Source of the DNA: LMUY01 sp965199005 | GTDB lineage: Bacteria > Pseudomonadota > Alphaproteobacteria > Acetobacterales > Acetobacteraceae | NCBI GenBank assembly: GCA_965199005.1 | Contig: CBDAQK010000003.1 | Coordinates: 1-64,000 of the forward strand | Direction: 5' to 3' | Length of the DNA: 64,000 nucleotides | Shown here: positions 24,816 through 32,994 of the stretch, one piece after another | Numbering within the stretch: the first letter of the stretch is position 1 | How the letters are laid out: each line of letters starts with the position of its first letter | Made by a program: the position numbers and the translations under genes | Notes under the pieces: generated by a model | What the model was told of the DNA's origin: nothing | What the model saw: only the letters and a program-made list of their open reading frames with translations | Databases searched by the model: none

Positions 24816-25163
24816 ATGAGTCCTATCTTGCATGTCTGCATCACCTGCCGCGCCGGCCAGCCATTGGCCGAGGGACAAACCCCGCCGGGGCGCTTCATGT
24901 ACGACGCGGTGGCGGCCCATCCCGACGCAGCGGCCGTTGAGCTACGGGAAGTCTCCTGCCTGTCGGTCTGCAATGACGGCTGCGCGGCGGCGATCTCGAT
25001 GCCCGGCAAATGGAGCTATCTGCTCGGCGGCCTGGCGCCGGATTTGGCGGGCGACCTCCTCGCCTATGCCCGGCTCTACGCGGCCCACGCCACCGGCACC
25101 GTGCTGCCCTCCAAACGCGCGCCCAGCCTGGCGAAGATGGTGATGGGGAGGCTGCCGGCATGA
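24816..25163 (+). CDS. DUF1636 Cys-rich (ferredoxin-like) protein
   Basis: A 115-residue protein of the DUF1636 family, function not established. It has five cysteines in a metal-binding pattern: C8-x2-C11 (HVCITC) and C48-x3-C52-x3-C56 (SCLSVCNDGC), reminiscent of thioredoxin-like [2Fe-2S] ferredoxins. GGAG at 24802 precedes the ATG. It is the first gene after the B12 riboswitch, and its stop overlaps cobW (ATGA), so it belongs to the B12 regulon. A role in cobalt handling or in supplying electrons for cobalt reduction is plausible but unproven. Confidence 0.83.
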   Translation: MSPILHVCITCRAGQPLAEGQTPPGRFMYDAVAAHPDAAAVELREVSCLSVCNDGCAAAISMPGKWSYLLGGLAPDLAGDLLAYARLYAAHATGTVLPSKRAPSLAKMVMGRLPA

Positions 25164-26188
25164 AAATCCCCTGCACCGTCATCACGGGGTTCCTCGGCGC
25201 CGGCAAGACCACGCTGGTGCGCCACGTGCTGGCCAACGCGAATGGCCGCCGCATCGCCATCCTGGTCAACGAATTCGGCTCACTCGGCATCGACGGGGAG
25301 ACGCTGCGGTCCTGCGGCATTCCCGGCTGCGAGGACGACGACATCGTGGAACTGGCGAATGGCTGCCTCTGCTGCACCGTCGCCGACGAGTTCCTTCCCG
25401 CCATGCAAAAGCTGCTGGATCGGCCCAACCCGCCCGAGCACATCCTCATCGAGACATCCGGCCTGGCCTTGCCCAAACCATTGCTGAAGGCGTTCGGCTG
25501 GCCGGACATCCGCTCCCGCGTGACGGTGGACGCGGTGGTGACGGTGGTGGATGGCCCCGCCGTCGCCACGGGACGCTTCGCCGACGATCCGGCGGCCGTC
25601 GCCGCCCAGCGTGCGGCCGACGAGTCGCTGGACCACGACAACCCGTTGGCCGAGGTCTATGGCGACCAGATTGCGGCAGCCGATCTGGTGATCCTGAACA
25701 AGGCAGACTTGCTGGACGCCGACACCCTCGCCCGGCTCCGGCGCGAGATCACCGCCAGCCTGCCACGCCCCGCCACCTTGATGATCGCCACGGAGAGCCG
25801 GGTCGACCTCTCGGTCCTGCTCGGCCTGGATGCCGCGGCGGAAGACGACCTGGCCGCCCGTCCCTCCTGCCACGACGCCGTGGATGGGGAGCACGAGCAC
25901 GACGACTTCGATAGCTTCGTCGTTCCCATGGCCGAGACCACCGAGCCGGACGCGCTGCTGCGCCGGTTGGCGGCGGTGGCCGGGGCGCATGACGTGCTGC
26001 GGATCAAGGGCTTCGTCTCCGTCGCCGGCCGCCCGATGCGGCTGGCGATCCAGGGCGTCGGCACCCGGTTCCGACAGCATTACGACCGCGCCTGGCCGCC
26101 GGGTGAGATGCGGGCCGGCCATTTGGTGGTCATTGGGCAGACTGGGCTGGACCGCGAGGCAATTACGGCCGCACTCTCCGCCGCCTAA
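25160..26188 (+). CDS. cobW: CobW-type GTPase metallochaperone
   Basis: G3E-family GTPase (342 residues) linked to cobalamin synthesis, probably delivering Co(II) to the CobN chelatase. Walker A GFLGAGKTT is at 10-18; the metal-binding GCLCC motif is at 68-72; the G4 motif is LNKAD; and a His/Asp/Glu-rich stretch (DGEHEHDD) precedes the C-terminal CobW_C domain (VLRIKGFVSVAGRPMRLAIQ). I chose ATG 25160, which overlaps the DUF1636 stop. The cobN start overlaps its stop (TAATG). Regulated by the upstream riboswitch. Confidence 0.95.
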   Translation: MKIPCTVITGFLGAGKTTLVRHVLANANGRRIAILVNEFGSLGIDGETLRSCGIPGCEDDDIVELANGCLCCTVADEFLPAMQKLLDRPNPPEHILIETSGLALPKPLLKAFGWPDIRSRVTVDAVVTVVDGPAVATGRFADDPAAVAAQRAADESLDHDNPLAEVYGDQIAAADLVILNKADLLDADTLARLRREITASLPRPATLMIATESRVDLSVLLGLDAAAEDDLAARPSCHDAVDGEHEHDDFDSFVVPMAETTEPDALLRRLAAVAGAHDVLRIKGFVSVAGRPMRLAIQGVGTRFRQHYDRAWPPGEMRAGHLVVIGQTGLDREAITAALSAA

Positions 26189-29100
26189 TGCACCTTCTCC
26201 TTCGCGAAACCCACTCCCTGGACGAAGCCGCCCCGGCGGTCGACCTCGCCCATGGGCCGGCCGAGTTGGTGGTGCTGTCGTTCTCGGATGCCGACCTGGC
26301 GGCGCTGGCCGCGGCGCATCGGCCGGGCCCCGGGCTGCGCCTGGCACCGCTGGGCAAGCTGCGGCACCCGCTCTCGGTCGATCTGTATTTGGAACAAACC
26401 GTCGCCCATGCGCGCTGCGTGGTGCTGCGGCTGCTAGGCGGCCTGGGTTACTGGCGCTACGGCGCGGAGGAGATCGCGGCGCTGTGCCGGGAAAACGCCA
26501 CCGCCTTGGCGGTGCTCCCCGGCGATGGCCGTCCGGATCCGGCCCTTGCCGCGCTCTCCACGGTGCCACCCGCGGCCTACGCCCGGCTGGATGCGTGTTT
26601 CCGCCATGGCGGCCCAGCGAATATGGCGCGGGCATTGGCATTCATGGCCCATTTGGGCGGCCTGGCCCCCGACGCGGGCGGGGAGGCGGAGGCGCTGCCG
26701 CAGCATGGCGTGCATGCGCTGGACCTCGACCACCGCCCGCTGGCGGCCGTCGTGTTCTACCGCTCGCATTTGCTGTCGGGCGATACCGCCCCGGTGGCGG
26801 CGTTGCTGGACGCGCTGCGGGCGCGGGGCTTGGCGGCCGGCGCCCTGTATGCGGGCAGCCTGAAAGCACCGGATACCGCGGCTTTCGTTGCCAAAACCTT
26901 GGCTGCGTGGTCCCCTTCGGTGGTTCTGAATGCCACAGGCTTCTCCGCCCGGTTGGACGACTTCTCCCCCCTCGACTCCGCCGCCGCGCCAGTGCTGCAA
27001 CTCGTGCTCGCCGGCACGTCACGCGAGTCGTGGCTCGCCAGCACGCGCGGGCTGACGCCGGCGGACTTGGCCATGCAGGTGGTCCTCCCGGAGTTGGACG
27101 GACGCCTGCTGACGGGTGCGATCTCGTTCAAAGCCGAGGTAGACGGCTGTGCCCGGCACGTCCCCGACCCCGAGGGAATCGCCCTCGCGGCGGACCGCGC
27201 CACGGGTTGGGCGCGCCTCAGGGCCATTCCAGCCGCCGAACGCCGGGTCATGATCATGCTCAGCGACTATCCCGGCGCAGGCGGCCAATTGGGCCATGCC
27301 GTCGGGCTCGACGGGTTCGCCAGCTTGGCCGCGATCACCGGGCACCTCGCGGCGGCCGGGTACGACACCACGGCGGCGCCCGCCAGCAGCCTGGTTCACC
27401 GCCTCTGCCACGCCGCCACCACCCCATACCTTTCGCTCGATGACTATGACCGCCTGTTCGCGACGCTGCCGGCCGCCCTGCAAGACGCCGCGCGAGCCGC
27501 TTGGGGCGATCCCGCGGACGACCCGGCGGTCGCAGACGGTCAGTTCACGGCGCGGCACCTCCGCCTCGGCCGCATCACGGCGACGATCCAGCCCAGCCGG
27601 GGCGATCGAGGCGACCGGCGAGCCACCTATCACGACGCGGACTTGCCCCCACGGCACGGCTTCATCGCCCTGTACTTGTCGCTGCGGATGCGGGCGGATG
27701 TCTTGGTCCATCTCGGGACGCATGGGTCACTGGAATGGTTGCCGGGCAAGGCGACTGCTCTCTCCCCACTCTGCTGGCCTCGCGCGCTCACGACAGGTCT
27801 ACCCGTGATCTACCCCTTCATCGTCAACAACCCCGGCGAAGCTGCCGCAGCGAAACGCCGGCTGGGCGCGGTGACCATCGGCCACCTCACGCCGCCCTTG
27901 CGCCCGGCCGGCGTACACGGGGAGGCGGCGGCGCTGGAACGGCTGATCGACGAATATGCCGCCGCGGATGGCATGGACCGCCGCCGCACCTTGCTGTTGC
28001 GCCGCGATATCCTGGACCGCGCCGCCTCCGCCGGCTTGCTTGCGGAAAGTGGGGTGCCCCCCGGTGCGCCGGACGACGACGCCCTGGCTCGGCTCGATGC
28101 CTATCTGTGCGACGTGAAAGAACTGCAAATCCGCGACGGCCTCCACGTCTTCGGCACCCAGCCGGACCCGGAACGGCTCGCATTGCTGCCGCCCGCCGCC
28201 GCGCACTGCGCCGCAGCCGAGCGGGCCAGCCTGCTCGCCGCTTTGGACGGACGGTTCGTTCCTCCCGGTCCGGCAGGCGCCCCCTCCGCCGGGCGGACGG
28301 ACGTGCTGCCGACGGGGCGCAACCTCGCCGGGGTAGACCCCCGCATGCTGCCCACGCGCTCGGCCCTGACCCTGGCGGAGCGTGCCGCCGACGACCTCCT
28401 GCGACGCTACCGGCAGGATTACGGGGATTGGCCACGTTCGATCGTCCTGAACGTATGGGGCAGCGCCGCCATGCGCAGCGGGGGCGAGGACATCGCTCTG
28501 GCGCTGCTGCTGCTGGGCGTGCGGCCGGTTTGGGACGAGGCGTCGGGCCGGGTCAACGGCTTCACCATCGTCCCGGTCGCCGAGTTGGACCGGCCCCGTG
28601 TGGATGTCACGCTCCGGATTTCCGGCCTGTTCCGCGACGCCTTCGCCGCCCAGGCCACCCTGTTCGCCGCCGCGGCCGAGGCGGTGGCCGCACGGGACGA
28701 GGCGCCGGACTGGAACCCGCTGGCCGGGCAGTCCGGCACCCGCGTGTTCGGCCCGGCGCCTGGGCAGTATGGTGCCGGGACCGACTGGTTCGCCGCCTCC
28801 ACGTCCGGCTATGGCGGCGCGCAGGATGGACACGCCAACCCGGCGGCTTTGGCAGCCAGGGTGCGGGCGGCAGACGCCTTCCTGCACGTGCAGGACCATG
28901 CCGAGACCGATTTGCTGGACGGCCCCGAATACGCCGCCCATCTTGGCGGATTTGCCGCCGCGGCGGCGCGGTTGGGGGCGGACCCGGCACTGTACCACCA
29001 CGACGGCGGGGTGCGCAGCGTGGCGGAACAGGTGGCGCGGGTCGTCCGCGGCCGGGCAGCCAACCCGGTCTGGCTCGCGGGCATGATGCGCCATGGCTAT

Positions 29101-29337
29101 GCCGGCGGCGCCGAAATGGCCCGTGCGGTAGACGCCCTGGCGGCGTTCGCAGCCAATTTGCCGGACCGGTTCGACCGCCAATTCGACCTGCTGCATGACG
29201 CCATGCTGGGCGACGCCGACGTGGAGGGATTCCTGCGGCGGGAGAACCCTGACGCCCACGCTGCCATCGCGGCGCGCTTTGCCGAGGCGCAGGCAGCCGG
29301 ACGGTGGCACCCAAGACGCAACGCGGTCGCCGCATGA
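26188..29337 (+). CDS. cobN: cobaltochelatase large subunit
   Basis: ATP-dependent cobalt insertion into hydrogenobyrinic acid a,c-diamide; CobN is the porphyrin-binding subunit. It has 1049 residues, on the short side for CobN (often 1100-1280). BchH/CobN motifs are visible: LVHLGTHGSLEWLPGKATAL (about 509-528), IYPFIVNNPGEAAAAKRR, and the C-terminal SGYGGAQDGHANPAAL with WLAGMMRHGYAGGAEMA. The AAA+ partner subunits CobS and CobT are not in this window. It is coupled to cobW (TAATG) and to cobG (ATGA). Confidence 0.95.
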   Translation: MHLLLRETHSLDEAAPAVDLAHGPAELVVLSFSDADLAALAAAHRPGPGLRLAPLGKLRHPLSVDLYLEQTVAHARCVVLRLLGGLGYWRYGAEEIAALCRENATALAVLPGDGRPDPALAALSTVPPAAYARLDACFRHGGPANMARALAFMAHLGGLAPDAGGEAEALPQHGVHALDLDHRPLAAVVFYRSHLLSGDTAPVAALLDALRARGLAAGALYAGSLKAPDTAAFVAKTLAAWSPSVVLNATGFSARLDDFSPLDSAAAPVLQLVLAGTSRESWLASTRGLTPADLAMQVVLPELDGRLLTGAISFKAEVDGCARHVPDPEGIALAADRATGWARLRAIPAAERRVMIMLSDYPGAGGQLGHAVGLDGFASLAAITGHLAAAGYDTTAAPASSLVHRLCHAATTPYLSLDDYDRLFATLPAALQDAARAAWGDPADDPAVADGQFTARHLRLGRITATIQPSRGDRGDRRATYHDADLPPRHGFIALYLSLRMRADVLVHLGTHGSLEWLPGKATALSPLCWPRALTTGLPVIYPFIVNNPGEAAAAKRRLGAVTIGHLTPPLRPAGVHGEAAALERLIDEYAAADGMDRRRTLLLRRDILDRAASAGLLAESGVPPGAPDDDALARLDAYLCDVKELQIRDGLHVFGTQPDPERLALLPPAAAHCAAAERASLLAALDGRFVPPGPAGAPSAGRTDVLPTGRNLAGVDPRMLPTRSALTLAERAADDLLRRYRQDYGDWPRSIVLNVWGSAAMRSGGEDIALALLLLGVRPVWDEASGRVNGFTIVPVAELDRPRVDVTLRISGLFRDAFAAQATLFAAAAEAVAARDEAPDWNPLAGQSGTRVFGPAPGQYGAGTDWFAASTSGYGGAQDGHANPAALAARVRAADAFLHVQDHAETDLLDGPEYAAHLGGFAAAAARLGADPALYHHDGGVRSVAEQVARVVRGRAANPVWLAGMMRHGYAGGAEMARAVDALAAFAANLPDRFDRQFDLLHDAMLGDADVEGFLRRENPDAHAAIAARFAEAQAAGRWHPRRNAVAA

Positions 29338-30185
29338 TCCGCGGCTGGTGTCCCACCGTGCATGCGCCGATGCCGTCCGGGGACGGGCTGCTGGTGCGGG
29401 TCAAACCGTTTGGAGGGCGGCTTTCCTCACCCGCCCTCCAAGCCTTGGCGAATGCGGTGGCTGCATTCGGGAACGGCGCGGTCGAACTCACGGGGCGGGG
29501 CAATCTACAAATACGCGGTGTTCGGGACGCGCCGGGTTTCGCACGCGCGATGGTGGCCGCCGGGTTGGCCGACCCAGACCCGGCCCGCGAGGCGCGGCGC
29601 AACGTGATCGCGATACCCCCCTGCGACGACGCGGCCGTTTCCCGGGCAGAAGCCTTGCTGGTGGCAACCCCAGCGCTGCCAGCTAAATTCTGCGTCGTCG
29701 TGCTGGGGGCGCAGATGTTCTTGGATGGTGAACCGGTCGAGACCCTCAGCCCGGGTGGAAAAGGCCGGTTTACGCTACCGGCGGGTCATCACCTGGGGAA
29801 GGTTGTGGGCCACCTCCTGCATCCCCGGTCCGGGCAAACCGATCTCGCCGCCCTGGCCAGCCTCGGTGTCGAAATCCGCACCACGCCCTGGCGCGCCTTC
29901 CTGTCCCCACTCCCCTGCCCCGGTTTCTCGCCCACCGCCGCTACGGTCACCGCGTGCCCCGGCGCCCCGGCCTGTGCCAGCGCCTCGGTGCCCGCGCGCC
30001 ACGATGCCGCCCGGTTGGCAGCGGCCGGGGTCGCCAGCATCCACATCTCCGGCTGCGCCAAAGGCTGCGGGCATCCCGGATCGCCCACGACCTTGGTCGG
30101 CAAAGACGGCCGGTACGACCTCGTCCGCCACGATCTGCCGACCCTGCGCGGGCTGACGCTCGACCAGGCCATGGCCGTCCTGTGA
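29334..30185 (+). CDS. cobG: precorrin-3B synthase, compact form
   Basis: Oxygen-dependent enzyme of the aerobic pathway that makes precorrin-3B; related to nitrite/sulfite reductases. The first ferredoxin-like half has VELTGRGNLQIRGV (about 48-61). The [4Fe-4S] ligands are in TACPGAPACASA (C-x5-C) and SGCAKGCGHPG (C-x3-C). At 283 residues it is much shorter than the roughly 360-460 usual for CobG; the shortening seems to be in the middle (after LPAKFCVVVLG), with both ends intact. ATG 29334 overlaps cobN; the end overlaps cobH, which argues against a sequencing frameshift. Confidence 0.88.
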   Translation: MIRGWCPTVHAPMPSGDGLLVRVKPFGGRLSSPALQALANAVAAFGNGAVELTGRGNLQIRGVRDAPGFARAMVAAGLADPDPAREARRNVIAIPPCDDAAVSRAEALLVATPALPAKFCVVVLGAQMFLDGEPVETLSPGGKGRFTLPAGHHLGKVVGHLLHPRSGQTDLAALASLGVEIRTTPWRAFLSPLPCPGFSPTAATVTACPGAPACASASVPARHDAARLAAAGVASIHISGCAKGCGHPGSPTTLVGKDGRYDLVRHDLPTLRGLTLDQAMAVL

Positions 30186-30808
30186 GCCGCGACTATATCC
30201 GCGACGGGGCGGCGATCTACACCCAATCCTTCGCCACGATCCGGGCGGAGACCGACCTCTCCGGGCGCTCCCCGGCCGAGGCGCGGGTTGCCGTCCGCAT
30301 CGTGCACGCCGCCGGCATGACGGAGGTCGCGCCCGACCTGCTCTTCTCCCCCAATTTCACCGACGCTGCCCGGGCCGCGCTGCAGGCCGGTGCTCCAATC
30401 CTGTGCGACGCCAAGATGGTGGCACACGGCATCACCCGCGGCCGGCTGCCCGCCGGCAACCAGGTGGTGTGTACTCTGGACCATCCGGACACCGCCGCCC
30501 TCGCGCGCCGTATCGGCAACACCCGCTCCGCCGCCGCGCTGGACCTCTGGGGCGACCAGCTTGACGGCGCGGTGGTGGCCATCGGCAATGCCCCCACCGC
30601 CTTGTTCCACCTCCTCGAACTGCTCGATGCCGGTGCCCCCAGGCCTGCCGCCATCATTGGCCTGCCGGTCGGCTTCGTCGGCGCGGCGGAGTCCAAGGCG
30701 GCGCTGTGGGCGGATCGGCGCATCCCTTGCCTCACCCTGCCAGGCCGGCGCGGCGGCAGCGCCATGACGGTCGCCGCAGTGAATGCCCTGGCCAGCGACG
30801 CGGAATGA
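30182..30808 (+). CDS. cobH: precorrin-8X methylmutase
   Basis: Moves the C-11 methyl group to C-12, giving hydrogenobyrinic acid. It has 208 residues, the normal length. The catalytic histidine is H42 in IVHAAGMTEV; DLLFSPNF and ILCDAKMVAHGITRGRLP follow, and the C-terminal motif is GLPVGFVGAAESKAAL. It starts with GTG 30182 overlapping the cobG stop. An ATGA overlap couples it to cobI. Confidence 0.95.
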   Translation: MSRDYIRDGAAIYTQSFATIRAETDLSGRSPAEARVAVRIVHAAGMTEVAPDLLFSPNFTDAARAALQAGAPILCDAKMVAHGITRGRLPAGNQVVCTLDHPDTAALARRIGNTRSAAALDLWGDQLDGAVVAIGNAPTALFHLLELLDAGAPRPAAIIGLPVGFVGAAESKAALWADRRIPCLTLPGRRGGSAMTVAAVNALASDAE

Positions 30809-31530
30809 CCGGCACGCTCTACACGGTCGGTATGGGCCCCGGTGATCCTGAACTGCTCACCCTCAAGGCCGCCCGCATTCTGGCAACCATCCCCGCCTTC
30901 GCCTATTTCGCCAAACGCGGCCGGCCAGGTCACGCCCATGCCGTTGCCGCCGGGCATTTGCAGGTGGGGGCGGAGGCACTGCGCTTCGACTATCCGTTCA
31001 CCACCGAAATCCCCGTGCACGATCCGCGCTACGCCGAGGGAATGACCGCATTCTACGAAGCCGCCGCCACCACTGTCGCCAGCCGGCTGGATTCCGGCCG
31101 TTCCGTGGCGCTGCTATGCGAAGGCGACCCCTTCTTCTACGGCTCCGCGATGTATCTGTTCGACCGCCTTTCCCCCCGCTATCCGCACCAGGTCATTCCC
31201 GGCGTCACCGGCATGTCCGGCGCCTGGGCGCGCGCTGGGCTGCCCATGACGCATGGGGACGACGTGCTGACGGTGCTGCCCGGCACGCTGGACGCCGCCA
31301 CCCTGGCGGCACGGCTGCGCACCACCGATGCCGCCGTCATCATGAAAATCGGCCGGAACTTCCCCAAAATCCGCGCCGCATTGGCCGAGTCCGGGCGGGA
31401 GGGCCAGGCCGTGTATATCGAGCGCGCAACCATGGCAGACGAACGAATGACGCCCCTGTCAGAGACCGGCGATGGGCCAGCACCATATTTCTCACTGGTG
31501 CTCGTGCCCGGCCGGCAACGCCCACGATGA
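30805..31530 (+). CDS. cobI: precorrin-2 C20-methyltransferase
   Basis: SAM-dependent methylation of precorrin-2 to precorrin-3A. It has 241 residues with the tetrapyrrole methylase fold: the GMGPGDPELLTLKA N-terminal loop (9-22), LLCEGDPFFYGSAMYLF, PGVTGMSGAWARAGLPMTHGDD (typical CobI), and IGRNFPKIRAAL. The ATG overlaps the cobH stop and the TGA overlaps cobJ. Substrate specificity is inferred from family resemblance and position between cobH and cobJ. Confidence 0.95.
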   Translation: MTGTLYTVGMGPGDPELLTLKAARILATIPAFAYFAKRGRPGHAHAVAAGHLQVGAEALRFDYPFTTEIPVHDPRYAEGMTAFYEAAATTVASRLDSGRSVALLCEGDPFFYGSAMYLFDRLSPRYPHQVIPGVTGMSGAWARAGLPMTHGDDVLTVLPGTLDAATLAARLRTTDAAVIMKIGRNFPKIRAALAESGREGQAVYIERATMADERMTPLSETGDGPAPYFSLVLVPGRQRPR

Positions 31531-32276
31531 CCGGCCGGCTGAGCATCATCGGCACCGGCCCGGGCGACCCGGCACTGCTCGCCCCCCACGCCGCGGCCGA
31601 ATTGGCGGAGGCAAGCGATTTGGTCGGCTACGGCCCGTATTTGGACCGCGTGGCCGAACGCCCCGGCCAGGCCCGCCACCCTTCCGACAACCGCGCTGAG
31701 CTGGATCGCGCCCGGCACGCGCTGGCGCTGGCCGCCGCCGGGCATCGGGTCGCCCTCGTATCCGGTGGCGATGCCGGCGTTTTCGGGATGGCCGCCGCCG
31801 TGTTCGAGGCCGTGGAGGCCCAGCCGGAGCATGCCTCCCTCGGCATCGAGGTCATCCCCGGCATCTCCGCCCTGCTGGCCGCGGCAGCGCGGCTGGGCGC
31901 CCCGCTGGGCCACGATTTCTGCGCCATTTCGCTGTCCGACAACCTCAAGCCCTGGGAGACCGTGTTGCGCCGCCTCCGGATGGCGGCGGAGGCCGGGTTC
32001 GTGCTGGCCCTCTACAACCCGCTCTCCCGCGCCCGGCCATGGCAGCTCGGCGCCGCGTTCGACACGTTACGTGGCGTCTTGCCCCCCGCCACGCCTGTCG
32101 CCTTCGCCAGCGCAATCAGCCGGCCGGATGAACGGGTCGACGTCACCACGCTGCACCTCGCCGACCCGGCGCGGGCTGACATGCGCACGCTTGTCATGGT
32201 GGGGTCTGCCGCCACGCGAACGATCGCGCGGCCCGATGGCGGCGTATGGCTCTACACGCCGCGTAGCGCTGCCTGA
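31527..32276 (+). CDS. cobJ: precorrin-3B C17-methyltransferase
   Basis: SAM-dependent methylase that also drives ring contraction to precorrin-4. It has 249 residues. Motifs: IIGTGPGDPALLAPHA, LVGYGPYLD, VSGGDAGVFGMAAAVFE, EVIPGISALLAAAARLGAPL, HDFCAISLSD, LALYNPLSRARPWQ. The last 25 bases overlap the 3' end of cobK on the opposite strand, so the coupled rightward chain ends here before resuming at cobL. Confidence 0.95.
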   Translation: MTGRLSIIGTGPGDPALLAPHAAAELAEASDLVGYGPYLDRVAERPGQARHPSDNRAELDRARHALALAAAGHRVALVSGGDAGVFGMAAAVFEAVEAQPEHASLGIEVIPGISALLAAAARLGAPLGHDFCAISLSDNLKPWETVLRRLRMAAEAGFVLALYNPLSRARPWQLGAAFDTLRGVLPPATPVAFASAISRPDERVDVTTLHLADPARADMRTLVMVGSAATRTIARPDGGVWLYTPRSAA

Positions 32277-32980
32277 GCATGCAGCCACGCCAGCGCCCCG
32301 GTTGCGTCGGGCACGACCGGCCCCGCCGGCGGAGGTGGGCGGCGCACCATGATGACGTGGATCCCCAGCGACCGGGCTGCCGCGAGTTTTCCCGCCACGG
32401 CGCTGCCGCCAGAGTTCTTGGTGACGAGCACGTCGATCCCATGCGCCAGCATCAGCGCACGGTCGTCATCCTCGGTGAACGGCCCCCGCGCGGTAACGAC
32501 CACCGAACCCTCCGGCGCCTCGGCCGGTGCGTTCACGCTGCGCACGACATAGCGGTGCGGCGCTCCGAACGCCGCCAGATCGCGCCGCCCGACGGTCAGG
32601 AATACCCGGCGCGGCGGCCGGCCCAGTGCTTCGGCGGCCTCCGCCAGATCGGCCACCTCCGTCCAGCGGTCGCCCGGCTGCGCGACCCAAGCGGGCCGCA
32701 GGACGGCGACGCGCGGAATGGAAACCGCCTCCGCATTCGCCTTCATCCGCGCCGCGAACGGATGGGTGGCATCGACCAGCGCCTGCATCCCTCCCTGCGC
32801 CAGGTAGGCCGCCAGCCCCGCTGCCCCGCCGAATCCTCCCACCCGCCACGGAATAGGCGGGGGCACCGGCGCCCGGGTCCGCCCGGCGAGGGACAACACG
32901 GGCGCAAACCGCGCATCCCCTGCGAGCGCACGGGCGATCGCCGAGGCCTCCGTCGTTCCACCCAGGATCAAAACGCGCAT
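32252..32980 (-). CDS. cobK: precorrin-6A reductase
   Basis: NADPH-dependent reduction of precorrin-6A to precorrin-6B. It has 242 residues. The N-terminus MRVLILGGTTEASAIARALA is diagnostic, followed by LVDATHPFAARMKANA, RRVFLTVGRRDLAAF and VTKNSGGSAVAGKLAAAR. It starts at ATG 32980, only 14 bases from the cobL start on the other strand, and converges on cobJ with a 25-base overlap. It is the only reversed gene within the rightward cob block, so readthrough transcription from cobJ would be antisense to it. Confidence 0.94.
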   Translation of the reverse strand: MRVLILGGTTEASAIARALAGDARFAPVLSLAGRTRAPVPPPIPWRVGGFGGAAGLAAYLAQGGMQALVDATHPFAARMKANAEAVSIPRVAVLRPAWVAQPGDRWTEVADLAEAAEALGRPPRRVFLTVGRRDLAAFGAPHRYVVRSVNAPAEAPEGSVVVTARGPFTEDDDRALMLAHGIDVLVTKNSGGSAVAGKLAAARSLGIHVIMVRRPPPPAGPVVPDATGALAWLHAQAALRGV

Positions 32981-32994
32981 TGCCGGGTTGTGGC

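Noticed and set aside
29334..30185. cobG as a pseudogene because it is short
   Set aside because: The domain ends and cluster cysteines are intact, there is no internal stop, and both junctions keep the overlap pattern of the operon. Treated as a compact gene.
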